Origin: Chrysomallon squamiferum
Taxonomy: Eukaryota; Mollusca; Gastropoda; Neomphalida; Peltospiridae
Direction of reading: 5' to 3'
Assembly: GCA_012295275.1 (NCBI GenBank)
Contig: CM022667.1
Location: forward strand, 16,260,488-16,324,487
DNA length: 64,000 bases
Below the pieces are notes generated by a model. That model saw only the letters and a program-made list of their open reading frames with translations. It ran no database searches and had not been told where the DNA came from. Shown here piece by piece: positions 12,476 to 26,139 of the stretch. The position numbers and the translations under genes were made by a program. Every line of letters starts with the position of its first letter. Within the stretch, counting starts at the first letter, position 1.

Positions 12476-15400
12476 ATGAGTTGGTTTAATAGAAAATATG
12501 GTGGCAGTTCAAATCCCGAAAATCTGTTGTCAGAACCTTCAGAAAACAATGACATTTTTCAAAGATGTACAAGTGATTATAAAAATGTTTCTGAACGATT
12601 CCAAATTAAAGACAGAAAAGACAATATGCTCATTTATATGCAGAACGACTTTTGAGTTCCAGACCTAGTCTAGTACAGGCGGCAAAAGACAAATGGGGTG
12701 TGTGACAATGTTTGTAGGATTAGACAATGATCTAAATTGTATCATTCAATCGCTCTGGCATTATAATTATTTCATCACGTCTAAATGGTCTATTATAATT
12801 ATCTTTCTTTAACGTTTAACTAAGTAAGTTAAATACTGAAATAACTGTCACTATGACTGTTTTTATTTTTATTTTCCCAAATACTAATACATTTCTCTTT
12901 CTCTAATTCTTTTTCCCTTAGGTGAAGATATTGCTATAAGGAAATTACATGAATTACAAATAGACGAGAGATGTGTTATAATTGGGACACTTTTTAAACA
13001 CATGGAAGCCAAACCAAGCATCCTGAAGGAAATCAGTAAAGAGGTTTGTTTACAATGTGTTATAAAATTTAAATAAAAATCAGTTCATTATATTTATAAC
13101 TAATGCAGTTTGAGTTTAGCTTAATAATGAGATATTTTCACATAATCTGTCTTTGTTAAGACCAGCACCAACAAACTGCAGAGGAAGGAATTACTTTAAA
13201 AATACAGGTTGACATTAAAAAATCCAGCTACCTCCAGACCTGAGGACTGCCAGATTCAAAAAAATCCTTGATTTTTTATGGTTATATATGCTGTATATAT
13301 TTAATAGAAAATTACTACCTGTGTACAGCAAATAAATGATAAAATGAGCAGGAAGGCCTGTTAGCAGGTGCAAGCAAGACTCAACAGCTGATTCTGAGGT
13401 ACAGCGACATCAAAACAGAAACGACATCTCCAGAAAACAGTGGCGCGCCAACACAGTAAATTTGAAAATGCGCTCCAAAATCCATGCCAGAAATGAGAAA
13501 AAAACAGATTTTCGATGGCTGGATTTTTGAATGTCAATCTGTATTAGAATGCATTTTCATACTAAGACATATTAATATAGACAGTATTTAAATTCTGGCT
13601 TTTAAAAATGTATAATTTATGTAAAACATACATTTTTGTTTCTTCAAAAAGCATAACCTCATGCCTCAGCCACTGAGGACCAGGTACACAGGAGATTCTG
13701 ACAAGCTGCTGCTGGAGGACGAACTACAGAGAATATTTCTTGTTGGTAAACTTGATGTTGACACCTCGGTCACAGGTATAATCTTATTACGTGAACACAG
13801 AACTGCACTTTAATATTTTCAGTTTACAAGTAAACGATGAAATTTAGAGAACTGTACTGTGGGCATATGTTAAAAGTTTGAGATTCAAAGTGGTGCTATA
13901 GTACATGCAAGGAAAAATTGAATTAACAAACAACCTGATTTTATGGATTAGTTAAAAAAAACATTAATTCTGATTTTCTTGGAAACAGAAAATGACGTTG
14001 CATAATTATGTTCTAACTTGACTAAGCATCTGATATTCAAAATATGTTGTATGTAAATTATTTCTTTTTATTTCATTTCAAATTCTTGTTGTGCACTGCA
14101 GTATTTAACAGACTAAATGTAGGTTGTTTACCATACTTCCAAGTTGTTTATTCCAGGATAATTTTATTATATTTCAAAAAACTAATACATTTTGATTCTA
14201 ACTATTTCAGTAATAATCCTTTTCATAACTGAAGAAGTCTGTGGTAAACATAAAAAAAAAAAAAAAATGTGTATGTAAATTCTAATATGTATTTAATAGG
14301 TGTTATTACAGCTGTCTTGGGCAAGGAACCGGATAATGATCGAGGGAAGTTTTATGTTGAAGATTATTGTTTTCAGCCATTACCAGATCAAGTGCAGCGC
14401 CCACTAGCTGGAGACAGGTATGTGTAGAATGTTTCTGTCTAGTATACATTGGTGATGCTTGATTACTGATACTAGCGTAGAGATCCTTTAATTCATATCA
14501 TACATGTCATATGTCATTTCTTTCCAATTTTATGTTTTACATATATGTGGAGTGGCACGTTATTCGGCCAAATAAGGAAAATGCAAGGGTGCATGCATTC
14601 AACTCCGTAATCCTAAAAATGTTGACTTTGTGATATATGTGATTAAATTCCAGTGTTTGGCAATTCTTTTTTTTTTGATATTTTATTTTTGAGGATTTTT
14701 TTTCTGCTCAATGTGAGGTAAAATTCACTGGAAACGAGATCACGAACAATGGGTCAACTTAATTGGTGGATAGCACAAAACCAAGTGAAAACAATGATCA
14801 AAATAAAATGTTTGCTTGTAGTATAATAAAGAAAGAGCCAGTAATTAATTGTGTAATTATTTTTTATGCAATCATGTTTATGCAGTGAATTAGTTAAAAA
14901 TCATTGTTGTTTATTACCATTGTTGTCCAACATGAGCATGAACTTTGTACCTCATTATCATTTTTTGTTTGTTTACTTCTACACAGCTTTTATTTCCATG
15001 ATTTACATTCAAACATATTTTTTAATAAAATGGCAGAACCTAATAAGAATGACAAGCTATATTTCTAGCAGATGTAAATAAAGTTTAATTTTTAAATTTT
15101 GCGTCCATGTGAAATGAACATTTTCCGGCTCACCCCATGTGGCTGACAATCTTTACAAACTTGTTAATGGGGATATATAGACTGGAAACTTCCACAGGAA
15201 GTGAAGAAATGACCTTTTACTTTTTCCAGCAGAAGATAGAGGCTATAATAGTGACCTGGAAGTAATTTATGGTCCAACATCCTCACGAAATGTGACGTGA
15301 TTTGAACTTTGACTAATTGCTATTTTTTAAGATATGTTTGCAACTGGATTCGATAATTGTAAAAATTAGGTAAGCAAAATACACTCTTTTATATCTGATA

Positions 15401-18400
15401 TGTTTTAGTTAAAGTTCTAAGATAATACATTACAATTTAGCATTTTTTGCTAATTTTTGGGGTCCTGCTCTGGGCAGATTTGCACATGCACACATGTCTC
15501 TGTGAAACGAACATCATCTAAAAGTAGATTGTTAAGTGGTGGTGTATCGCTTTTTCAAGATTAATTTTTTTAATTTAATAAAATCAAAAGCTAATTAATA
15601 CAAAGTATGAACACTAAATGTAATTGTCATAATTGTTTTATTTTTATGCCAGCTGATGTTTGTTTCATGGACAATATTTTTGGCACCTTTTTGTGGTCTT
15701 GTAATGAATGAAATGGTTTTCATTTCTGAATCAAATTTTACAGTGAGTTAAAATGTACAAGTTGTGCTATGTTTCGCAGGCTCTCTTTTAGCAACAGGTT
15801 AAAGTCGTGTTACTAGGGAAACGGTTGTAAAATAATGATGACAAAAGTAAAAATTGTAATACCGGCATATTTTGGCTTCAACTGAAACGAATACCATTGC
15901 CCTAGTAATTTTAACGGCTTACTCTTAATGTTTTTATTGGTAAAATTAAGTAACAATCTAGGTTATTTCTGATGTATATATTTGATACTTTCAAGAAACT
16001 CTCAACATCTTGAAGTTAAATTAATTTGTGTTTCATGAATTTAGTTACATAAGACTATCACGATTTTTTTGACTACACATTCATTTACAAATTGATGCAT
16101 TGTATACTGAGCCCAGTATTTAACTAATTAGTAAGTTTTAGGATATTAAATATACAATGATCACTTTATGCAAGGAAACAATTCAAAGCTTGCCCTATCC
16201 TATGTCTGAATAGAAACCGATTTGAAACAAAAATTGTTTCTGATAAATAGCTGAAATTTGTGTTTATGGTCCAATTCAAGATATTCCAAAATATAACAGT
16301 TGATTGATCTCTTTTAAGGTTCTTCAAACTGACAGATATAAAGAAGAGGGGCAACTATTACAGCTTTCCTGAACTTGATGACGTGTCCTGGGTTTCACTG
16401 AAAGATGTTCAGGCACTGAAGCCACCAACAATCAATGCCCGCAGCCAGTATTTTTTTTAAAGAAGTGAAACTGAAATAAAACTGAAGACTGTTTCACATT
16501 TTGTTGTCATGTTTCTGGATTATGTTGTTCATTTTTATGGATGATGACTTTCTGGTGTCTTGTAACTTACGACATATTATACTGCAAAACTTTGTTATTT
16601 GAAAAGCACACTTGTAGTTTTTCTTTGCATCTCTTTCTGATTCAGAAACAAACACTGACATGGGAAAAGAAAAAGCCATTTGTTGTTATTGCTTTCTCAA
16701 AAAAGTTGAATTCTGCATATGTCATGCTACCACATTCTACGGCATCATATTTGAATTTTTTTTTAATCTCTCAATTACATTGAAATGAGATACCACAACA
16801 CACCAATTACATCAACATACATCTTATTAAATCAATTTATTCATTGCATTACTGGATTAAAATGTCATCTTGTAACTTACATCACCAACAGTATTTGCCG
16901 CACTACAGTCAAATGAACAAGAAAATGGCAATTTTTGTATCAGTATTAGTTGAAAACAAATTTTATCTAATATCTCAACTAGTTTTTTTAATCATTTTAA
17001 GCACTTTTTATTTTTAATGACTTTGTCCTCATTTTTTGGCTTAGTATCGTGCTGCTCCACACACACATAAAATGCTGGTTATTCATATGTTCAATTATTT
17101 ACTTTTTTAATTACAGAATGTAATGAACATTGCCTTACCCATTTTTTTTTCATTGCAAATATAATGTTTGTTCTGTCTTTAATTCTATTACATCTTATAT
17201 CATATGTTTTTTTTTTTTTTTATTATTAACAAATCCACTAAACTTTCTCAGTTTTTATTTATATATAGTTGTTTTTGGAGTAATTTATTAATACTAATCC
17301 TAAAAAAGTTTGACACATGCAGACATATGGGCACACTCACATATTGGAATATACATGTACCCATAAAATTAATTTATTTGTTCTTATAATGCATAAACAT
17401 TTGCTCTTTTTTCATGAATGATTTTTTTTTTTTATAACTAGCTACATAGTGCTGTTGTCTGGGTTGAACATAGGTGGGAAGGAGGAGAAAATGTTTCCTC
17501 TGCAGATGTGTGTTGATTTTCTAACTGGACAGCTAGGTGACATGTCACAACAGAAAGCTGTGTCACACATCAGTCGTGTCATCATTGCTGGCAACTCTCT
17601 GAGCCAGTCAACGCAGGACAAGAAGAGTCTTAACAAGGTATGTCATCTCGGTTACTTTAAACCTTTTGGTGCTAAATTATGGCTTCAGGTACTTTAGATA
17701 GTTACAAAGGCTTAACTTAAGCTGTTGTATTATATCTAGATATCTCACCAGTGACAGTCTTCTGGCATGTCCAGATATCTCACAAACAGTATTTTTCTAG
17801 CATTTTGAGATATCTCACAAACAGCAGTCTTTTAACATGTTGAAATATCTCACAAACAGAAGTCTTATAGGATGTTGCAATATCTCACCAATGGCAGTCT
17901 CCTAGCATGTTCAGATATCTTGCAAACAACAGTCTTCTAGCATGCTGAGATATCTCACAAACAACCTGTTCCAGCATGTCTGGATATCTCACAAACAGCC
18001 TAGCCAATATAATTGGTTTAAAGCTGTTAAAAGTTCAAATTCTTTCCATTTTCCTCCACTCCCAAATCCCTTCTATAAAAACTAGCATAAAAAACAAATA
18101 CATGGAAAGAAAGATCATTATGAGCGCTTTTAAATGATTTGTTGTTCTTGTTGTATGTTAAATCAGTTCTTTGTATGAGAGTGTTAAATGTGGTGGGGGT
18201 AAATGTGTTTGGCGCCCATGGTCAGCAATTAACAGTGTGGAGTAAAAGGTCCTAAAATAGGGTCACTGGCTTGTCTTCGCCCAAATTGCTTCAGTGTTAT
18301 TTTTATCACATCTAGTTGAATCTTTCTAACCATGTGCATGTAGTCACTGGCAATGGCTTATAATCAAAAGTTGTGTCCAAAAATATACTTTTTCATGCAT

Positions 18401-21400
18401 TCAACCATTTTTGAAAAAAGATCAGATTGGCTGAAAATAAAACCTAACATAGTTCACATGATCTTCAAATGAAAGTCTCATTTGATTACTCACAAAAGGC
18501 AGTATTTCAAATGTTCAAATGTGCAAAACATCTTCTGTCATGTCCAGCCTTCAGACAGCAGAAACCAAGCTCTAGATAGTCTCACAAAAGCAGTCTTATA
18601 CCATACACTAGATATGTCACAAAGAAACTGTATTCTAGCATTATGTTTTCTTCATATTATATGAAATTAAAGTCAGTCTTCTAGCAAAAATTTGCCTCCT
18701 CACCAACCTATCTTCTAACATGTTCAAATATCTCACATGCAGCATCTTCTGTCATGTCCAGATATATCTCAAAAGCAGCACCATCTTCTAGATATCTCAC
18801 AAACAGCAGGCTTATCTCACTAGAATGGCAGCTGTATTCTAGCATGTCGATAGATACAAGGGGTTCTGACAGGTTGAGATGTCTCACAAAACAGCAAAGT
18901 CTTCTAGCATGTTGAGGTATCTCACAAACTGTCTTGATATTCACAAACAGCAGTCTTATAGCATGTCTGGATATCTCAAAAAAAGTCTTACAGCATGTTT
19001 GATATCTCACCAATGGCAGTTCCTGGCATGTCAAGATATCTCACCAATGGCAGAATCTAGCATGTTGAGTTATATCTCACAAAAACCTCCTTTTATTATA
19101 TCTAGATATCTTACAAACAGCCTCTACTAGTCATGATGTTACAGATTGTAAAATTCTCTGTATTTGATATAAAGCCCTTGTTCATGTTGATTTTCAGTCT
19201 CTCTTCCTTGTTGTCAGATTCATTGATGAATAGCCCATAGAAGGATGCTAGTAGTTTCTCCCATAACAAGAGTATAGCAAGTTGAAATATCTCAAAAAAA
19301 AAAAGTTCAGTTCAACAATAAACTAGCATGTTGATATTATTTATAAACAATACTCTTTTTGTCCCTTTATTTCACAAACTTTTCTTATTTTCCTACTTCA
19401 ACTTTATGTCCAGATTTCTTATAAAAATCATCTAATATGAAAAATTAAAATAATTATTCTGTTTATTGATAGTCATAAATTTATTTTATTTTGATAGTAA
19501 AATATTTTAAATTTAGCAGTCTTCTTAGAATGTAACCATCAAACGGATCATTTTCTGTAATTTGATTTCTTTTATTTGCATACATTTAACTAGATTTTCA
19601 GGCAAAAATATTTAGGAAGCTGAGATATATCTCACAAACAACAGGTTCTAGCATGTCTAGATAAGCACAAACAGCTGAATTTAGATGACATCACAGACAG
19701 CAGTCTTCTAGCATGTTAATTAGTCCTGTTTGATGTTTTATAATCAGCAGTCTTCAATGTTATTATATCATAAACACAATGTCTTCAAAACTGGATATCA
19801 CAAACGGTCTTATATTATGTTGCAATATCTCACCAATGGCAGTCACCTAGCACTCATTTTGCAAGGAAGGGTCAAGATATCTCACATGCAATTTACATTT
19901 GATATAAAATAACTCTTACAGTTAATCTGAAAACACTAGATATTCACAAATAGTCATCTGGCATGTTGAGATATCTGACATCCTTTAGCAAGTAATGAAA
20001 GCGATATTCACCAATATATTCCAGCATGTCAATATTGCATTTACTGTCATGTCCAGATATCTTGCAATCAGTTTGTTACCATAATGGATATGTCACAATG
20101 AAAAAGATATAAAAAGACAAAAATAATAATAGTAATAAAACAAAATATTTGATATTCAGTATTTGACAAATGAAGTCCTATAGAGTTAGATATCTCAAAT
20201 ACTAGTGACTTCCAGGAAGCTGAGGTATCTCATATATTAGAAAATTCAGTATCTTCTAGAAATAACAAAAAACACTGTTTGACAAACAAAATTCTTAATT
20301 ATTATAATTAATCAGTGTGTGTTTCTGATATTTTGTTAAATGTTATGCAGTATTATCCAATGAATAAATAATTTCTTGTATTAATAAATATTCTGAACAT
20401 ACAGTGCATTATAGTATATTATTGGAACATAGGTCAGTATTTTCTAGCATATTCTAGTTGTAATTAAATAGAAAATAATAAAACATTAAATATAAAAATA
20501 GTAAGTTATTTTATGTTGTGTTATTGAGCAAAACATTTTACGATATAATACTTACTTTAAAAATTGGAAAGTAATGTCTTTTTTTATTTAAAATTGATGA
20601 AGAAAATGAAGATTTATTACATACTTACTATTAGGAAAATAACCAGATTTTTTTCATAATGTATTTAACCATTTATTAACTGATATTAATTTTCCAGTCT
20701 TCTGTTGATGTTGATCTGATGCCAGGAGAATATGATCCATCTAACTACACTCTACCACAGCAACCACTTCATCGTTGTATGTTTACACAAGCAATGTCGT
20801 ATCCCACAATGCATACGACCACAAACCCTTATGACTGCAGTGTTAATGGTGTGAGGTAATTGTTTTCTTTAATAATAAATTATAGTTGTTACTTATTGCT
20901 GGATAACTAATTATAAGTTATGATTTGGAACTAAAACGTAGAGAAAAAAGAATTTCTTTTAACCAGCAGTTTAAGAAGTACTGCTGTAATCTTCATAATT
21001 ACAGGATTTTGGGGACATCTGGTCAGTCGGTTGAGGATATTTGGAGATATTCTACTTTAGAAGACCCTCTTGACATTCTGGAAAAGACTCTGGAGTGGGG
21101 TCATTTGGCACCCACTGCACCTGACACGCTGGGTATTTATCTTTATTTCTACATCCATTAGGAACTGGTTAGTAGTTAGTTTGCTAGTTTGAGAGATGAT
21201 TGGTTTCTGCATCAGGCAATGTCTGCCATTGGTTTTTGAAATAAATTTATTATCTTTCAAACAACTAGAGTGTGCCTGACGAGTGATCCAAACATTACTG
21301 CAGCAGGTTTCTTCTTTTACCATTTTGTATTAAATATATAAAGTACAACCAATTAATAGTAACTGTTATAACAAAATCATGCAGTGCAATGCATTCAGAA

Positions 21401-22171
21401 CTGAACTGAAACTATAACAACTATAATTTATTTTCTCTCAATGATGTTTGGAAGGAAATATCAAAATAAGTTCAAAAAGATAACATGTTAAATTTAATAG
21501 TTTAATAATAGTGAAGGAGATAAAATTTACAAATTACATATATCACTGTTTCAGTTTTTTTACACACTTGCCTGTGATGTTTGTAATAAATAGAAAATAA
21601 TAAACTGAAACAACAGTCTTCTAAAATAATGATGGACATGTTATATTACTCATTGCTTTCAGGTTGTTACCCATTTTACAGTGAAGATCCATTTATCATC
21701 AAAGATTGTCCTCATGTTTATTTTGCTGGAAACTGTTCAGAATTCAAGTCTAAAATACACAAAGGTATGGTACAGATATCTAAGTCGAAAACAAAAAATG
21801 TCTTGTGTGTTCTTGAATTAATTATATATATATAGATGCCAATAATTAAACAAATACTTCATATAAGTATCAAGGTGTTTTATCAATAAAATTTCAAGAT
21901 GTTAATAACATGAAATTGTTGACATCTAGCAACAAAAAAAAACAACAAACAAACAAATATTTCAGCTACCAAAGAAATAATGAAAACTTTGAGGATTTTT
22001 GTTTTTCTTACAGGTTCTAATGGACAAGAAGTCTTACTTGTCTCTGTTCCAAGATTTAGTCAGACATGTTCCTGTGTTGTCATAAACCTGCAATCACTTA
22101 CTTGTCATCAGGTGACATTTGACTCCAAGTTTTCTTCAAGTTGCAACTCCAGTCCTGAAGTTGACAAGTGA
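12476..22171 (+). CDS. POLD2: DNA polymerase delta subunit 2 (regulatory B-subunit)
   Basis: Nine exons seen: 12476-12697, 12922-13043, 13652-13775, 14300-14417, 17442-17637, 20698-20855, 21005-21132, 21663-21764 and 22014-22171 (TGA). All have GT-AG borders and matching phases, except that exon 1 needs one extra base. About 442 residues are visible against roughly 470 for the family. POLD2 is the non-catalytic B-subunit linking the polymerase catalytic chain to the accessory subunits; it has an OB fold and an inactive phosphoesterase-like domain. Landmarks: [112 protein letters not shown]. Two defects: a frame break at about 12616-12619 in an A-run, and about 27 family-conserved residues after SLNK (codon ending 17637) for which no exon is found. 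A phase-compatible extra exon with a stop lies at 16319-16460. Confidence 0.93.
12616..12619 (+). other. POLD2: One-base frame break in POLD2 exon 1
   Basis: The reading frame from the ATG at 12476 runs to RFQIKDRK and then departs from the family. The family-like peptide [11 protein letters not shown] resumes in another frame right after an AAAA run. Exon 1 as written is 222 bases (phase 0), but the next exon needs phase 1. One additional base fixes both the homology and the phase. This is either a sequencing error in a homopolymer or a true allele. Confidence 0.8.
13205..13541. mobile_element. Short TIR element (MITE) in POLD2 intron 2
   Basis: 337 bases bounded by 24-base inverted repeats that differ at two positions. 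The left starts CAGGTTGACATT; the right end, reversed, starts CAGATTGACATT; both run to AAAATCCAGC. A TA dinucleotide flanks each side (13203-13204, 13542-13543), fitting a Tc1/mariner/pogo-type mover. It has no coding capacity. The interior is more GC-rich than the surrounding intron. Confidence 0.65.
16319..16460 (+). CDS. Candidate alternative terminal exon inside POLD2 intron 4 (or stranded exon of another gene)
   Basis: After an acceptor (cttttaag, ending 16318) lies an open frame of 46 codons ending in TAA, followed by an AATAAA at about 16471-16476. The peptide looks like real protein: [19 protein letters not shown], then [15 protein letters not shown] and NARSQYFF. Its phase (2) joins POLD2 exon 4 in frame, completing an AGG codon. 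Splicing to it would give a POLD2 of about 240 residues lacking the phosphoesterase-like domain. I do not recognise the peptide as part of POLD2 in any animal, so it may be the last exon of an unrelated gene inserted here. Phase agreement alone has a one-in-three chance. Confidence 0.45.
17735..20260. repeat. Degenerate minisatellite in POLD2 intron 5
   Basis: A loose tandem array with a unit of roughly 35-40 bases, built on phrases such as 'atatctcacaaacagcag' and 'cttctagcatgtt'. Dozens of copies drift in length and sequence. It is interrupted by the dispersed repeat at 17998-18490 and by plain AT-rich stretches. Spurious open frames occur on both strands. This array occupies the place where a POLD2 exon is missing. 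Confidence 0.85.
17998..18490 (+). repeat. Dispersed repeat, inverted partner of 8440-8975
   Basis: Reverse-complement relative of the segment in EMC8/9 intron 4. It lies inside the minisatellite array, so it either inserted into the array or the array grew around it. No transposase frame or clear TIR was seen. Confidence 0.7.
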
Positions 22172-24583
22172 AATGTCTGTATTACCTGATTATATTTTCT
22201 TATTATTGTTATTTTTAACATTCAGCCCTCTGAACATGAAATTTTGAATTCCTGAAATTCTCATAGATAGAATTTCACTATATTAATATGTACTGAACAT
22301 AACATGGGCTGAGATAAAATGATTTAGCAAACATTCACAAATGCAAACTGAGCTAGTGTATGGATAAATACTGTGTGTGTGTGCATGCATGTGTTTTGCA
22401 TGCAGATAACTAGAATCAATTTAACTAGTTTGCTTTAACATCTCAGCATAGATTGTTATATCTGCATGGGTTAAAGTACTAAATTAAACATCTTTGATTT
22501 CATGATGGGACATTTTATAAGAGACAGAACTCACAATTATTGTATCAGCCTGTAATACTATAAAATTCTGCTTGGAGTTTTGCAGATCTATCGGCCTGTA
22601 AAACTACACAATAATATTTAACTGATGTTACAAAAACTTGTTTACAGATGTTTAATGAACATGCAGTCAAATCAAATTCAGTAAGAATTAAAAGAAAGAT
22701 TTAATTTGTATTGTCACTTGTGCATTTATTTATATTATGAAATTTTGTCTCTTTTTCATTTAATTTGTTCCAAACCAATTATTATTATTAAAAATATTAT
22801 TTGCATAATGATTAATGCTATTTATGATTTAAAAGAAACCAAAACTGGTTGTTTGTCTTCTGAGAGTAAGCATAAAACAAAATCACCTATTTTGGTGAGA
22901 ATAATTGGATTAAATATTGACTGTATTACTTACTGAGGTATTTGTTTCAGTTTTGTAGTCACTAATAATAAGTGGTGACATTAAATTAATAGAGTTGAAA
23001 AAAAACACAAAACTTAACCATTTTCTACCTTTGTTATATGTGTCATTATTAGATTCCACAGAACAGGAATAGCTGTTTTCATTTTTCATTTTGTCTGAAA
23101 TAGTCTGCTAGGGATCAAAATGTTCTGGAGTATTTGAAATAATAAAACATCATGTTTTTTTTTTTTTTTTTTTTTTCTGAATTTATTTGTTTGTGTATAA
23201 TTTAATTTTTGGTAAAAAATACATAATAATATTATTATTATATATTGTATATAGCTTTTAAAAACGACTTAATATATATTTTGTAAAATTATGATGAATG
23301 CCATGGTTTACGAATTCAAGTGTACAGCAGTGAGATAACATTTATTATCATGACGTTTCTTTTAAATTGAAAAACAGGAGATTATTTATGAAGTAAAGAA
23401 AAAAAAAGTTTACACAAATATTTGAAATATTTTTATATTGTATTTATATACAAAGGTTACACAAGTAAAGTTTAAGTTTTATTACATACGCTACCATTTT
23501 ATCTTTCCATTGTAATTACTAATTCGTATCAAGATATGCACAAAAATCCTTGATAGACAGAGTCTACTAGTTCATAATGATATTTTTTTTCTCGATTCTG
23601 TTTGAAACAAATTAACCTATAATAATAATTATATAACAGTGAAACTTTTCAAAACGATAATGTGTTTTTTTTTGTTCAGTTTGCATTCTTCTGTATAAAG
23701 CAAGACGTTCTAAGTAAGAATTAACTGGTTCAAAATAAAACGGGAGCAGATTCACGCAATATCTTACTTGTATTTAATATTATAACTTATCCTTAGCACG
23801 GTTAACTGCCGCTAGGGGCGCGCGCTAACACCTTTTCCAGAAAAAGTCTAACTGTTACGCTAATTTACTTATTGTTTAAAAGCAGAACAAGATCAAATAT
23901 CACTTTAATTTCTTACAAAGACGTAATGTAATTGAAAATCCGAAAATAAACTGAAAATCGAAAAGGTTAAAAAAAAAATAAACTAAAAATCATCAAAATA
24001 GGTTAAAAAAAATCATTGAAATCCAAAACGGCGATTTCAAGAATGCAGATAAATGTTAATTTTAATCAAAATATAAATTTTCTAAATATAGATATAATAC
24101 CACCCCTCCCCGAAAAAAAAAAAAAAAAAAATAAATAAAAATTAAAGAAACGAGCAAAAAAAAAAAAAAAAAAAAAAAATAATAATAATAATAATAATAT
24201 CACGGGAAAACTTCAAATTTCTCTGCACCAAAAAACACACCACGGCACATTAACACTGCATAATAGCAAGCACTGAACTAGATGCCCTGAACGATAAAAC
24301 GACACACAGGACAAAATGATATGTATTTCACTGGGTGGCATGTTTTTCTAGTGTTGTGTATTTCTGTTGATATGGTTTTCTTGAGGCCCGGTATAAAAGG
24401 TAAAATAGTAAAAATTGTTCAAAAAAAAAATAATAATAAAAAATGATTTTTGTACTTTCCCAATGTTGTTTTATTAGATCAGTACAAAACAGAAATTCTA
24501 CATTATACTTTATAGTAAAGTATAACTCAAAATATGTTGGTAATAGACAGATTTTCTGCGTGAGAGAGCATGCTAATACCACA

Positions 24584-24615
<32 letters not shown>

Positions 24616-26139
24616 GCACACGAAATAATGTTCAGCTCTATACTGCTGTAACACTGAATTCAATGTGACCTTGTGTTCTCCATAACGAAAGAGATGGTCA
24701 TGTAATATGGTTTTCGCTGTCATAATATATGCTAGAATCCTAGTAATTGTAAAAATTCAAATAACATGAGATTTTCTTTTAAACTTTGTGATATAAATAT
24801 TAAACAAAAGAAAAACGTCAGTCAAAAACATTCTCTCTGTTTTAAATTCCTTTAATAATCTGTAATGATAATCATCACACTGAATATAACTGTCTGGTAC
24901 CCAGGTTGTTCATTGTAATAATGTTTATTTTGTGGAGTACTGTTAAGGGGATTTCACAGTGGACTGAACAAAAAACAGCAAACATCATTAGACCAACAAG
25001 AGTTCATACCAGCTGGTGCGATTATCAGGGTGGCTGTGCCCCCCCCCCGACCAGTGGCTAAATGGGTGCAGGAAATAATGATGATAAAATTATAATAATT
25101 TTTATTCTTCCCAAAAGATTCTGTAAACATATTGTATTATTTATATTCACTTATTATTTTATGCCATCATTTTTATTTTGATGGGAGCTAGTTTTAGTTA
25201 TGCAGTGAAAGCGTTAAACACAGACATAAACCCACGTAATTAGAGGGTTCGAATTTTACAACGGCAGCGACGGAAAGTGCCATGGTCCTCCACACTTGCC
25301 GTCGTGCATCATCTCCTCGGTAATAAAACACCGCGGCCGCCCTGTTTATGTTAATTAGTTATCTATTTGTTACAATGCCATGGCAAGGGAGAATAACAAA
25401 AAAAAAAAAAAATAATAAAAATACAAAACAATAAACAGCAAAGAGCAGGAGCTAAGCTCGCCGGCAGCAAAATTTGCAGAGGTAATCTTTTTTTTTTTTT
25501 TTTTCAGGTACGAGTAACTAGAATAAGCTTCGTTTTGATTAGTCATTGGCCATAATAGTGTAGCTAATGACTACTACGTCAGCCACAAAGACATTTGAGT
25601 CACGAATGTCAGTGTGGCGTGTGATTACTGGTTGATAGTGCGCTTCTGAAGGCTGATCCCAGCAAAATATTAACCCTACATCTTGCTAATACTAAAGCAC
25701 AGAAAAATGTATCTGTGTAGGTAATATGTATATGTTTTTGTGTGTCTGTGTGTGTGCGCGCATATATATATATATCTTTATATATCATCTATCCGTATAT
25801 CTATCTATATTTCTATCTATCTATCTCTATCTATCTAACTATCTATAACGTGGTTTTGATTAGTCATTGGCCATAATATTGCAGCTTCTGACCTGCGCCA
25901 AACTCAAAGTCTCGGCATAATAAAATTTTATATTATATATTAATGCAACGTAGTTTTGTTTAGATTATAATAAAACTCATACTCTGTCTGAGTTTTCTGT
26001 ATTTCTGTCCCTAACGAATGGGTCGTACAGTCTAAGCCTGTATAGTTAATATTATTGTAAAAGAAAAGCTTTCTGTCTAAGATCTTTATGTAAAGCACTC
26101 TCACACATATACTACACAAAGACACACACACACACACAC

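Noticed and set aside
17442-17636. Minus-strand frame opposite POLD2 exon 5
   Set aside because: Shadow of the coding exon on the other strand.
18708-19130. Open frames on both strands within POLD2 intron 5
   Set aside because: They follow the minisatellite unit and its reverse complement, with no family resemblance.
25241-25370. Possible tRNA-derived SINE because of a GGGTTCGAA B-box-like string
   Set aside because: No A box or tRNA-like fold found at the right spacing, and the recurrence at 43130 and 63600 is explained by the segmental copies.
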